Assembly: GCA_023487615.1 (NCBI GenBank)
Contig: JAMDBH010000071.1
Location: 1 to 9,326, forward strand
Source: Gammaproteobacteria bacterium
GTDB taxonomy: Bacteria; Pseudomonadota; Gammaproteobacteria; SURF-13
DNA length: 9,326 bases
Reading direction: 5' to 3'
A model generated the notes under the pieces. The model was not told the DNA's origin, did no database searches, and saw only the letters and a list, made by a program, of their open reading frames with translations. The translations under genes were made by a program, and so were the position numbers. Shown in pieces: positions 1-6,488 of this stretch (its first letter is position 1; each line of letters begins with the position of its first letter).

Positions 1-189
1 CAACTCCTGTCAGGTGGTGAGAATCCACTGTTTGTGGCGCAGCAGATGGGTCACAAGACAACCGAGATGATCATGCGGCACTATGGGCGTTGGGTGGAAC
101 AGGCAGAAGAAACGCATCAGCACGTATTCGTATCGGGCTTTGGCCAGTCCAACGGGATAGTCAAGAATGAGACTAAGAGCCAAAAATAG
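1..189 (+). CDS. Tyrosine recombinase (phage/island integrase), C-terminal end only
   Basis: This is the last 62 codons of a site-specific tyrosine recombinase, open at the left edge of the window and ending at TAG 187-189. The visible residues carry the end of the catalytic domain. GENPLFVAQQMGHK contains the conserved GH of box II, and RHYGRWVEQ contains the tyrosine that attacks DNA in this family. The tail after it is about 35 residues and polar. Family members integrate or excise mobile elements, often at tRNA genes. That fits the tRNA-Leu 3' fragment about 4.4 kb downstream, so this is probably the integrase of the island that ends there. The N-terminal arm-binding and core-binding domains lie outside the window, so its subfamily and intactness cannot be judged. 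Confidence 0.88.
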   Translation, partial: QLLSGGENPLFVAQQMGHKTTEMIMRHYGRWVEQAEETHQHVFVSGFGQSNGIVKNETKSQK

Positions 190-246
190 AGTCCACGCCT
201 TAACGGACCACAATCACTTTACTGTTGTCTCATAGTGGATGTCGCC

Positions 247-924
247 ATGTGCGGTCGCTACACGAATCACACGCCTGCCAAAATCTACGCCCAGATATTC
301 AACGCCACGTTGGATGGAATCGAGACACCGCCGCGCTTCAACATCGCACCATCCGACAATGTGCTGGCATGCCGCGTCGACGCTGATTGTGAACGCAAGC
401 TAGTGACTCTCAAGTGGGGCTTGGTTCCGTTCTGGGCCAAGGAACCCAAAATCGGCTACAAGATGATAAATGCGCGTGCTGAAACGGTTGCGACCAAACC
501 CGCCTTTCGTGCCGCATTCCGCCACCGCCGTTGCCTGATCTGCGCGGACGGGTTTTACGAATGGAGACCGACAAAACAGGGAAAGCAGCCATACCACATT
601 CGCTTGATTGGCGGACAACCCTTGGCGTTCGCCGGCCTATGGGAACATTGGGAGGGAGAAGACCAGACGATTGAGTCTTGCACCGTCATCGTCACGGATG
701 CGAATGAGCTGGTCAATCCTATTCATGACCGTATGCCCGTGATCTTATCCCCAGACGACTACGATCTATGGCTCGATCCAACGGATGCCCATGCCAGTGA
801 ACTTCAGCGGTTACTTCGGCCCTTCCCCGCTGACCAAATGGAAGCCTTTCCCGTGAGTAAGGCTGTTAACCGAGCTGGCCAGGATGAACCGCGTATGATC
901 GAGCCAATTAGCACCGAATGTTGA
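247..924 (+). CDS. SRAP domain protein (HMCES/YedK family), abasic-site DNA-protein crosslinker
   Basis: This 225-residue protein belongs to the SRAP family, which covalently captures abasic sites in single-stranded DNA through a thiazolidine link to Cys2 and so shields them from cleavage. The start is set at ATG 247 because it puts cysteine at residue 2 (MCGRYTNH), which must become the N-terminus after Met removal. A GTG at 235 would give a longer product that buries this cysteine. The other active-site residues are all present: Asn75 in MINARAET, Glu105 in GFYEWR and His160 in NPIHDRMPV, at the same numbers as I recall for E. coli YedK. Length is normal for the family. The Shine-Dalgarno match is weak (GTGGA, about 7 bases upstream). 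The gene follows the integrase tail by 57 bases and converges with the PHP/ATPase gene. I see no sign of damage. A name such as yedK is not assigned because this is an island copy and may not be the host's orthologue. Confidence 0.95.
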   Translation: MCGRYTNHTPAKIYAQIFNATLDGIETPPRFNIAPSDNVLACRVDADCERKLVTLKWGLVPFWAKEPKIGYKMINARAETVATKPAFRAAFRHRRCLICADGFYEWRPTKQGKQPYHIRLIGGQPLAFAGLWEHWEGEDQTIESCTVIVTDANELVNPIHDRMPVILSPDDYDLWLDPTDAHASELQRLLRPFPADQMEAFPVSKAVNRAGQDEPRMIEPISTEC

Positions 925-937
925 CAATAAATGTCGC

Positions 938-960
938 TACCCCTAAATCGTTTAGGGGTA
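938..960. terminator. Hairpin between convergent genes, probable bidirectional terminator
   Basis: TACCCCTAAA (938-947) and TTTAGGGGTA (951-960) form a perfect 10-bp stem with a TCG loop, starting 13 bases after the SRAP stop. A short T run (CTTTTG, 969-974) follows on the plus strand. On the minus strand only a broken T stretch follows, so intrinsic termination would be modest both ways. A wider inverted pair, TTGACAA (921-927) and TTGTCAA (971-977), encloses it. The location between two convergent genes supports a terminator role. Confidence 0.6.
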
Positions 961-1060
961 CGGGAGACTTTTGTCAATCATTGAGGCAAGGCAATCGAAG
1001 CAAGTTCGGCATCTTTCCGTTGCGAAGGGGCAAGGAAGGATGCCCACGCTTGAAAAAGAA

Positions 1061-3931
1061 TCAGGAAACCGGCAGTGCATAACGCTTCTCGCGTTTGCGG
1101 AACGCCGTCGAACCGCCCTCGAGAATGCGGCAAACCTGGGCGCGGATTTCCGGGTTCTCCAGTGCCCCGGAATTGTACGTGATATGAGGCAGGCCGCTAG
1201 CGCGGCGTGCGGCTGTCGCGATGATGACCTGTTCGGAATCGCCGTTAACGACAAGGTTGGGGTTGTGCGTGATAAGGATGATCTGACGCCGCGCCTTCGC
1301 CGTCTTGAAATATTCGGTCAGCAATTCATAGATCGATTCGTTATCGAGATTCTCGTCCGGCTGATCGACGATCAGCGGGCGGCTGTCGGCCACGTCCATG
1401 CCGAGATAGAGGATAAGGAGCACGATGCCCTTCGTTCCGGGAGAGAGTTTCTCAAGCTCCGTGCCATTATATTTTAGGCCGTAGGACAGGCGAATGTGCT
1501 CTGTCTCGTACAGCCATTCGAAAATGTCCTGAATACTGACGCCTGTGCGCCGGTATTGTGATGTCGGCATCGTGCGGAACGGCTCAAGGAACTTATCCAA
1601 CGCCGGTTTGATCTTTTCGGGATCGCCAGAGGTCCATGCCGGCACGAGAATGTCGTTGGCGGCCTTCGTCAGCCCTTCGATCGTCCCGTAGCGAGTCGTG
1701 CGGCGCTGGTCAAACAGCGCGCCGCCTCGCTCGAGCCATGTCTTGAGGTCCACTTCCCAGCGAATCGAGAACTCAAGCTCCTGCTCCTGGGCAAATGAGT
1801 CTTCGGATTTGAGGTGAGCCGTCACGGGGCCGTAAAGCTCTTCGAGCGTCGTCTGCTCGGTTTTCAGATTTCGAAAGTAGGCCGTGTAGGCGTCCATGCG
1901 CTCCCTCGCGACAGCGTCTGTCCGCTTCTTGTTCGGGCCTTCGATCTGCGCGATCTCCTTGTTGAGGCGCTCGGTCTCGGTATCGATCGCGCCGATGCGT
2001 TTCTGGATTTCCTGGATGCGCTTTGCCCTAGCCTGATCGACGCTCTCCTTTTTGGCGAGTTCGGCGATTTCCTTTTCGATCGCCTTGATCGTTCCTTGCG
2101 CCGGATTCTCGGCGTCCCCTTCCCGCTTGGCGATCGATATCTTAATCGCCGCCTCACGAGCGGCGAGCGGCTTCTCCGTGTCGCCGGGAAAGGTCGGTTT
2201 GAAGACGGCGCGCTCGGCCTCCGGTATGCCGACCTCCTTGAGGTCAGGCTCGAGCTCGGAATAGAAGCGGCCCATCCGCGCAGTAAACGATGTCAGAGCC
2301 GTCCGGATATCCCTGATCTTTTGCAGCTTCTGCTTGTCTACCCCGGCTTCCTTTTGCAGGGCAGAAAGTGCGGTGCGCTTTTCCTGTAGCGCCTTCTGCG
2401 TCTTTTCTTCCTCCTTCGAGGCGGCCTTCGGCAACTGCTTCTCCAGTCCCTTGCGCTCATCTGCCAGCGTCTTGATGCTTTTCTTCTTCTCGGGCACCGC
2501 CCGCTCTTTCTCGCGCAGCTCGCAGGCTTCGGCAATCAGTCGCGTTATGTCATCGCGCAGGCGCTGACCTTCGGCGCGTGTGCCGTCCGTGCGCATCGAA
2601 CGGAGTTCCTGGAAGGACGACGCATTGAGCTTGTCGCTTTCGTCGATATAGGAATAGATGACATTCTCGATTTCCTCGACGAGCTCATCGCCGAGGTGGT
2701 CGTCTGCGCACAGCCGCTCGACGAATTTCTGCGAGAGGTAGCGTACGGCGCGGTCATCGGATTGCTCATCGCCGAGCATGACCGGCGTTATCTCACCATC
2801 GGCCCAAACGAGCTCTGCCTTCATCTCTTTCAGGTGCACGCCGGCACGTTTCAGGAAACTCCCGGCCTCGTCAGTTATCCAGCTTCCGGCGGCGTAGGCG
2901 ATGAGCTCGGCGAGCGCCGACTTGCCGGAGCCTTTCTGGCCGATGATGGAAACGAGTCCGGCATTGAGCGGGATTTCAACATCATCGAACCAGCCATCAG
3001 AATGCGAGAGCCGGACAGCGCTGATCACGCGCGCCTCGTCGTGATAGAGCGGCGCGGTCGGCCCGATATGCACGCGGTCTGCCGGCTCATAGAGGACCTG
3101 GCGCAAGCCCTCGAAGGTCGGATCGGCCTTGATCCAGCAAGAACGGTTTTCGGCAGGACGGAAGAGGTCTGCAATCTTGTGAGCGTCGGAGCCGTGCAGG
3201 CAGGGTTTCGGGCCTCCCAGCTTCATCACCGTTTCGGCATCTTCCTTGGATTTGCGGCACAGCCAGAAGTCACGCTCGCCGGGCCGCCCGGAAAAGAGCG
3301 CCTGACAAAAGCGCGTGATCTCGTCGCGCCACGCCGCCCATGCGCCGTCCTTGTAGAAACCGGACAGGCCGTCATCGCCGGCAGCGGCAACGACGATGGA
3401 ATTAGCCTTGAGCCACGTCTCGCTGTTGTACCACTTGCGCAGCTCCGAGAAATCGATCTTGAACTGCACGACGCCCTGCTCCAAGGCGGCGCGCTCGTCG
3501 GTGATGGCGGGGTCGATCGCCTTGCCGAACGTGATAAGCTGGTCGCGCACGCAGGAATAATTGTCCTTTCCGTACTCCCATGTCAGACGCGCAAGCGCAT
3601 TATGCATCTTCTGCTCGTGTTCCGAGTCGACCGGGGACACCAGAATGTGGATATTTAGCGCCGTCGCCTTGTCGGTCGGCGGCGCGATGCGGAATTCAAT
3701 ATTGGGGATCAGCAGGTCGATTTCCGGCAGCTTGCCGTCGGCCCTATAAGCTTTGAGCTTGCTGTAATTACCGAACAGAAAGTAGTCGGTCACGCCGATA
3801 ACGCGCACCTGGGTCTGCGCATTGATTTCGGCAAGATACTCGTCCCAACTTCCGAACTGGTCGTTAAGTGCGGTCTCCGGCGTGTGGACGTGGAGATCCC
3901 ACCGTCTCCACTCCGAGCCACGTTCGAGCAT
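1061..3931 (-). CDS. TrlF-type PHP domain / SMC-like AAA ATPase
   Basis: This 956-residue protein joins a PHP phosphoesterase-like domain to an SMC/ABC-type ATPase split by coiled coil, the layout of the family annotated as TrlF AAA-like ATPases. The PHP part (about 8-255) shows WDLHVHTP (His14, His16), GVTDYF (Asp49), NIEFR (Glu79), NIHIL (His95) and HGSDAHK (His246, Asp249, His251), a near-complete metal-binding set. The ATPase part shows Walker A GQKGSGKSAL (331-340), a likely Q-loop near Gln401, signature-like LSPGTKG (829-835), Walker B LIVDQPDENLDN (Asp856, Glu860) and H-loop LITHNP (His889). Charged, heptad-like stretches at about 440-545 and 615-700 look like antiparallel coiled coil. 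The start is placed at ATG 3931, 9 bases from a strong Shine-Dalgarno; an in-frame ATG at 3985 lacks this and would add 18 residues not typical of the family's SRGSEWRRWDLH-like start. Biochemical role is unproven to my knowledge. DNA-end processing or phage defence is an inference from architecture and island location. It appears to be a single-gene unit, with no partner on its strand downstream. Confidence 0.9.
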   Translation of the reverse strand: MLERGSEWRRWDLHVHTPETALNDQFGSWDEYLAEINAQTQVRVIGVTDYFLFGNYSKLKAYRADGKLPEIDLLIPNIEFRIAPPTDKATALNIHILVSPVDSEHEQKMHNALARLTWEYGKDNYSCVRDQLITFGKAIDPAITDERAALEQGVVQFKIDFSELRKWYNSETWLKANSIVVAAAGDDGLSGFYKDGAWAAWRDEITRFCQALFSGRPGERDFWLCRKSKEDAETVMKLGGPKPCLHGSDAHKIADLFRPAENRSCWIKADPTFEGLRQVLYEPADRVHIGPTAPLYHDEARVISAVRLSHSDGWFDDVEIPLNAGLVSIIGQKGSGKSALAELIAYAAGSWITDEAGSFLKRAGVHLKEMKAELVWADGEITPVMLGDEQSDDRAVRYLSQKFVERLCADDHLGDELVEEIENVIYSYIDESDKLNASSFQELRSMRTDGTRAEGQRLRDDITRLIAEACELREKERAVPEKKKSIKTLADERKGLEKQLPKAASKEEEKTQKALQEKRTALSALQKEAGVDKQKLQKIRDIRTALTSFTARMGRFYSELEPDLKEVGIPEAERAVFKPTFPGDTEKPLAAREAAIKISIAKREGDAENPAQGTIKAIEKEIAELAKKESVDQARAKRIQEIQKRIGAIDTETERLNKEIAQIEGPNKKRTDAVARERMDAYTAYFRNLKTEQTTLEELYGPVTAHLKSEDSFAQEQELEFSIRWEVDLKTWLERGGALFDQRRTTRYGTIEGLTKAANDILVPAWTSGDPEKIKPALDKFLEPFRTMPTSQYRRTGVSIQDIFEWLYETEHIRLSYGLKYNGTELEKLSPGTKGIVLLILYLGMDVADSRPLIVDQPDENLDNESIYELLTEYFKTAKARRQIILITHNPNLVVNGDSEQVIIATAARRASGLPHITYNSGALENPEIRAQVCRILEGGSTAFRKREKRYALPVS

Positions 3932-4441
3932 GCTATTGTTCTCCCCTCCGATTGCCAGTCGCTTCCCACCGGGGAAAGCAGGCACCGGTGACTGTCCGTT
4001 TTCTTAGTCCCCCATATAGCAAGGCCGTGCCGCGATCAATGCAAAAGAACAGCATCCCTCCATGCACTGCCATATACCGTGAGCGGGCTGTTACTCATCG
4101 AGAATAAATGCCCTATATGCCAAAATCCAGCGGTAATTCACGCGGCCATTCCGGGTTTTGCTTTTCCCCTTTGCGCATTACGCATCACCCGCCCGAAAAT
4201 AACGCCGCATCGGATCTTGTGGGCTCGTGCCGACTTCACGCCCTGAGCGTTTCTGAAGTTCGGCGGCATCGCCTGCTTCAGAGTAAAATTCCGAGCCATG
4301 GACCTCAGGGATCAAATTCGTGCGGTCCCGCCGACGACGCGGTCAATGCCCGTTTATATGCGGGGCTCGACAGTAATACGTGACTTTTGCATATGATTGG
4401 GAACTGTGCATCCCTGAGTGATTCAGGCTAAGACCAGCTCA
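3932..4441. other. Long stretch without a supported gene, upstream of the PHP/ATPase gene
   Basis: About 500 bases separate the PHP/ATPase start from the integrase-like remnant. Open frames here (for example plus 4108-4383 and a basic 53-residue minus frame 4138-4299) have no recognisable motif and no well-placed ribosome binding site. The promoter of the PHP/ATPase gene must lie in the left part, but I see no convincing -35/-10 pair; the best is a poor TTGATC followed by TATATG on the minus strand near 4013-4039. Three similar AT cores, CCATATAGC (4012-4020), CCATATACC (4070-4078) and CCTATATGCC (4112-4121), occur within 110 bases and could be chance. The rest may be decayed island DNA. Confidence 0.5.
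3941..3949 (-). promoter_or_regulatory. Strong Shine-Dalgarno deciding the PHP/ATPase start
   Basis: On the minus strand GGAGGGGAG lies 9 bases before ATG 3931. It falls inside the upstream in-frame extension that begins at 3985, so it argues for the downstream methionine as the true start. Confidence 0.75.
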
Positions 4442-4510
4442 GACAGGGTGGTCGCACTTCAGGGCCATTATGGAACGTGGGTGGAACGCAGAAAATTTAT
4501 GATTCAATAA
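4442..4510 (+). pseudogene. Possible eroded tyrosine integrase C-terminus
   Basis: In one plus frame ending at TAA 4508-4510 the translation contains GHYGTWVERRKFMIQ, which resembles the HYGTW/HYGRW nucleophile box of tyrosine integrases, including the RHYGRWVEQ at the left of this window. The DNA is also alike: TATGG, then CGT, then GGGTGGAAC followed by CAGAA occur in the same order in both. Upstream, the frame reads SDRVVALQ and meets a stop at 4415-4417 without the expected GH motif. If real, it is a short remnant of a second integrase whose body has been lost, lying 36 bases before the tRNA fragment. The match is short, so chance is not excluded. Confidence 0.4.
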
Positions 4511-4546
4511 CTTATTGTTTTTTATTGCAGTTTTTGCTGTTTTACG

Positions 4547-4574
4547 GGAAGTTCAAGTCCTCTCCTCGGCACCA
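4547..4574 (+). other. tRNA-Leu 3' end fragment, probable island attachment site (attR)
   Basis: The stretch reads as T stem GGAAG, T loop TTCAAGT, T stem CCTCT, acceptor strand CCTCGGC, discriminator A and CCA. A 5' acceptor strand GCCGAGG would pair with it, as in proteobacterial tRNA-Leu genes. Nothing upstream resembles the rest of a tRNA, so this is a fragment. Tyrosine integrases commonly recombine in the 3' end of tRNA genes and leave such a copy at the far border. One T-stem pair is mismatched (A4550 with C4560), so this copy is either slightly decayed or differs from the intact gene. The intact tRNA-Leu is expected upstream of the window on the same strand. Which leucine isoacceptor it is cannot be told. 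Confidence 0.7.
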
Positions 4575-4581
4575 TTGAATC

Positions 4582-4612
4582 AGATACAAGTGAAAAGATA
4601 CAAGATACAAGT
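4582..4612 (+). repeat. 31-base ATACAAG-based repeat, copy 1 (plus orientation)
   Basis: AGATACAAG, a TGAAA spacer, then AGATACAAG directly extended by ATACAAG and T. It starts 7 bases after the tRNA-Leu fragment. It pairs with the inverted copy at 4648-4678 across a 35-base gap; the first 23 bases match the reverse complement of 4650-4672-type sequence with a single mismatch. Confidence 0.9.
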
Positions 4613-4647
4613 ATAAGGCGACAACACCCGCTTTTCTTTCGTCTTTT

Positions 4648-4678
4648 ACTTGTATCTTTTCCCTTGTATCTTGCATCT
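4648..4678 (-). repeat. 31-base ATACAAG-based repeat, copy 2 (inverted), overlapping the dcd stop
   Basis: On the plus strand ACTTGTATC, TTTTCCC, TTGTATC, TTGCATCT. It is the inverted partner of copy 1, with one base change in the last heptamer. Its last two bases are part of the dcd stop codon (4677-4679), so the repeat reaches exactly to the end of the gene. A dcd transcript reading through both copies could fold into a 23-bp stem, possibly protecting or ending the message. Confidence 0.9.
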
Positions 4679-5243
4679 ATGTTTTAGGCAACGTCACACC
4701 CTTCTGTCCCTGATACTTCCCTCCTCTATCCCTGTAAGAGGTTTCACACACCTCGTCCGACTCAAAAAAGATCACCTGCGCCACTCCCTCATTGGCGTAT
4801 ACCTTGGCGGGCAGCGGCGAGGTGTTGGAAAACTCCAGTGTAACATGTCCTTCCCACTCCGGCTCCAGCGGCGTCACATTGACAATAATGCCACAGCGCG
4901 CATAGGTAGATTTGCCTAAACAAATAGTGAGCACATTGCGCGGGATGCGGAAATACTCCACCGTGCGCGCCAGGGCAAAGGAATTAGGCGGAATGATGCA
5001 GACATCCGACTTGAGATCCACGAAACTGTTGGAATCGAAATTCTTGGGGTCCACAATCGCCGAGTTGATGTTGGTAAAGATCTTGAACTCATCTGCGCAG
5101 CGGATATCGTAACCGTAACTGGACGTGCCGTAGGACACCACCCGCCCTGCCCCATTCTCGCGCACCTGGTGGCGCTCGAAGGGCTCTATCATGCCGTGCT
5201 TCTCCGCCATCTCGCGGATCCATTTGTCTGATTTGATGCTCAT
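4677..5243 (-). CDS. dcd: dCTP deaminase
   Basis: This 188-residue enzyme hydrolyses dCTP to dUTP and ammonia, feeding the dUTPase step that supplies dUMP for thymidylate synthesis in the cytoplasm. Recognisable blocks run the length of the protein: [10 protein letters not shown] at the start, [41 protein letters not shown] (Ser112 and Arg116, equivalent to E. coli Ser111 and Arg115) and [11 protein letters not shown] with Glu137 as the catalytic glutamate. It ends [15 protein letters not shown] as expected for full length. The fold forms a trimer in this family. The start at 5243 is the canonical one, yet no Shine-Dalgarno precedes it: a 31-base repeat (5250-5280) occupies that space. It lies downstream of mrp on the same strand with a 153-base gap filled mostly by repeats, so it could be read from mrp or from its own promoter. 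Confidence 0.97.
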   Translation of the reverse strand: MSIKSDKWIREMAEKHGMIEPFERHQVRENGAGRVVSYGTSSYGYDIRCADEFKIFTNINSAIVDPKNFDSNSFVDLKSDVCIIPPNSFALARTVEYFRIPRNVLTICLGKSTYARCGIIVNVTPLEPEWEGHVTLEFSNTSPLPAKVYANEGVAQVIFFESDEVCETSYRDRGGKYQGQKGVTLPKT

Positions 5244-5249
5244 AGAATC

Positions 5250-5280
5250 AGATACAAGAGCAAAGATACAAGATACAAGT
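5250..5280 (+). repeat. 31-base ATACAAG-based repeat, copy 3 (plus orientation), abutting the dcd start
   Basis: AGATACAAG, AGCAA spacer, then AGATACAAG extended by ATACAAG and T. It has the same length and arrangement as copy 1 and is likewise preceded by GAATC. It begins 6 bases upstream of the dcd start codon and so forms the ribosome-loading part of the dcd leader. Confidence 0.9.
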
Positions 5281-5360
5281 TAGAAGAAAAAACCAAACCT
5301 GGGGTGATATTGCACGTATTTCTGCCATTAACATATATGCTCTCTCGGAATGAAGGGTTT

Positions 5361-5391
5361 ACTTGTATCTTTTCTCTTGTATCTTGTATCT
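5361..5391 (-). repeat. 31-base ATACAAG-based repeat, copy 4 (inverted), just after mrp
   Basis: On the plus strand ACTTGTATC, TTTTCTC, TTGTATC, TTGTATCT. It is the inverted partner of copy 3 across an 80-base gap; 22 of 23 bases of the core match in reverse complement. It begins 5 bases beyond the mrp stop codon, so an mrp-dcd transcript would carry the pair as a long hairpin. Confidence 0.9.
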
Positions 5392-5396
5392 GTAGT

Positions 5397-6488
5397 TCAA
5401 GTATTCTGAATTACAATATTGGGAAACTTGCCGCTGTAATCCTTGGCCTGCAACGAAAGTTTGGCCGCCACCTTGCGCGCAATCTCACGGTACATCCTGG
5501 CAATGCGTCCTTCCGGATCGGCAACCACACTGGGATGGCCGTCGTCGGCGTTCTCACGGATGCTGATGTCGAGCGGCAAGGCGCCCAGCATATCCACGTT
5601 GTATTGCTTGGCCATCCGCTCGCCGCCGCCCGCGCCGAAGATGTGTTCTTCATGGCCGCATTGACTGCAAATATGCGTGCTCATGTTCTCGATGATGCCG
5701 AGCACAGGCACCGCAACCTTCTCAAACATCTTGAGAGCCTTACGGGCATCCAGCAAGGCAATATCCTGCGGCGTGGTCACGATCAATGCGCCGCTCACGG
5801 GTATCTTCTGTGAAAGAGTCAATTGAATGTCGCCGGTGCCGGGCGGGAGATCAATTACCAGATAATCCAGATCCCTCCACTGCGTATCATTGAACAGTTG
5901 CTCCAGCGCCGTCGTCACCATCGGCCCGCGCCAGATCATGGGCGTTTCTTCGTCTATCAAATACCCGATGGACATGGACTGAATGCCGTGCCGCATCACC
6001 GGCTCCATGCTTTTACCGTCCTTCGAAACAGGCTTGTCGTGCCCCCCCAACATGCGCGGTTGACTGGGGCCATAGATGTCGGCATCCAGAATACCAACGC
6101 TCCCGCCTTCGGCCATCAAGGCCAAGGCAATATTCACGGCAGTGGTGGACTTGCCTACCCCGCCCTTCCCGGAGGCCACGGCGATGATATTTTTGACGGA
6201 CTTAAGCGGCTTTACCCCCTTCTGCACGGCGTGAGGAATGACCTTGGAGGAAATGACGGCGCTCACCTCAGCGACACCGCTAATCGCCCCGACGCGCCGC
6301 TTGATCTCTCCCGCCAGCTCATCCTGATAGCCCTTGGCAGGATAGCCCAGCAGCACCTCGACCTTGACCCTATCACCCTCTATAACGATATTTTTTATGG
6401 CCGCAGCAGAGACCAGATCCTTGCCCAGATAAGGATCTATCACCTCTCTGAGGACCGTCTCAACCTGTAACTGTGAAACATCCGCCAT
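5397..6488 (-). CDS. mrp: Mrp/ApbC-type iron-sulfur cluster carrier P-loop ATPase
   Basis: This 363-residue cytoplasmic protein is an Mrp/NBP35-family ATPase, which holds and hands on Fe-S clusters to target proteins. An N-terminal MIP18/DUF59 domain (about 5-85) is followed by the P-loop domain with deviant Walker A SGKGGVGKST (106-115, signature Lys108), DADIYGPSQPRMLGG (135-149), DLPPGTGD (213-220) and ENMSTHICSQCGHEEHIFG with the cluster-binding Cys274 and Cys277. The start is ATG 6488, which gives the usual MADVSQ-type beginning and has GGAGG 11 bases upstream. The frame stays open far beyond it on the minus strand, but that part is antisense to metG. It diverges from metG across 111 bases and precedes dcd on the same strand. 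It is intact. Confidence 0.96.
   Translation of the reverse strand: MADVSQLQVETVLREVIDPYLGKDLVSAAAIKNIVIEGDRVKVEVLLGYPAKGYQDELAGEIKRRVGAISGVAEVSAVISSKVIPHAVQKGVKPLKSVKNIIAVASGKGGVGKSTTAVNIALALMAEGGSVGILDADIYGPSQPRMLGGHDKPVSKDGKSMEPVMRHGIQSMSIGYLIDEETPMIWRGPMVTTALEQLFNDTQWRDLDYLVIDLPPGTGDIQLTLSQKIPVSGALIVTTPQDIALLDARKALKMFEKVAVPVLGIIENMSTHICSQCGHEEHIFGAGGGERMAKQYNVDMLGALPLDISIRENADDGHPSVVADPEGRIARMYREIARKVAAKLSLQAKDYSGKFPNIVIQNT

Noticed and set aside
235..246. GTG start for the SRAP protein four codons upstream
   Set aside because: It would place four residues before MCGRY and block the N-terminal Cys2 chemistry that defines the family.
2696..3658. Long plus-strand frames opposite the PHP/ATPase gene
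   Set aside because: They are mirror frames of a G+C-rich coding region with no domain and no start signals.
3932..3985. Upstream ATG at 3985 for the PHP/ATPase
   Set aside because: A strong Shine-Dalgarno lies inside this extension and the family's usual start matches the downstream Met.
4012..4121. Three CCATATA-like sites as operators
   Set aside because: The cores differ in spacing and sequence and are short enough to be chance.
4138..4299. Basic 53-residue minus-strand frame beginning MARNFTLKQA
   Set aside because: The only GAGG is 3 bases from the ATG, too close to work well, and nothing in it is recognisable; left as unsupported.
4108..4383. 91-codon plus-strand open frame
   Set aside because: No Shine-Dalgarno, no motif and no codon pattern resembling its neighbours.
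4582..5391. The repeats as a CRISPR array
   Set aside because: There are only four copies, in inverted orientation, with genes and unequal gaps between them and no spacer-like regularity.
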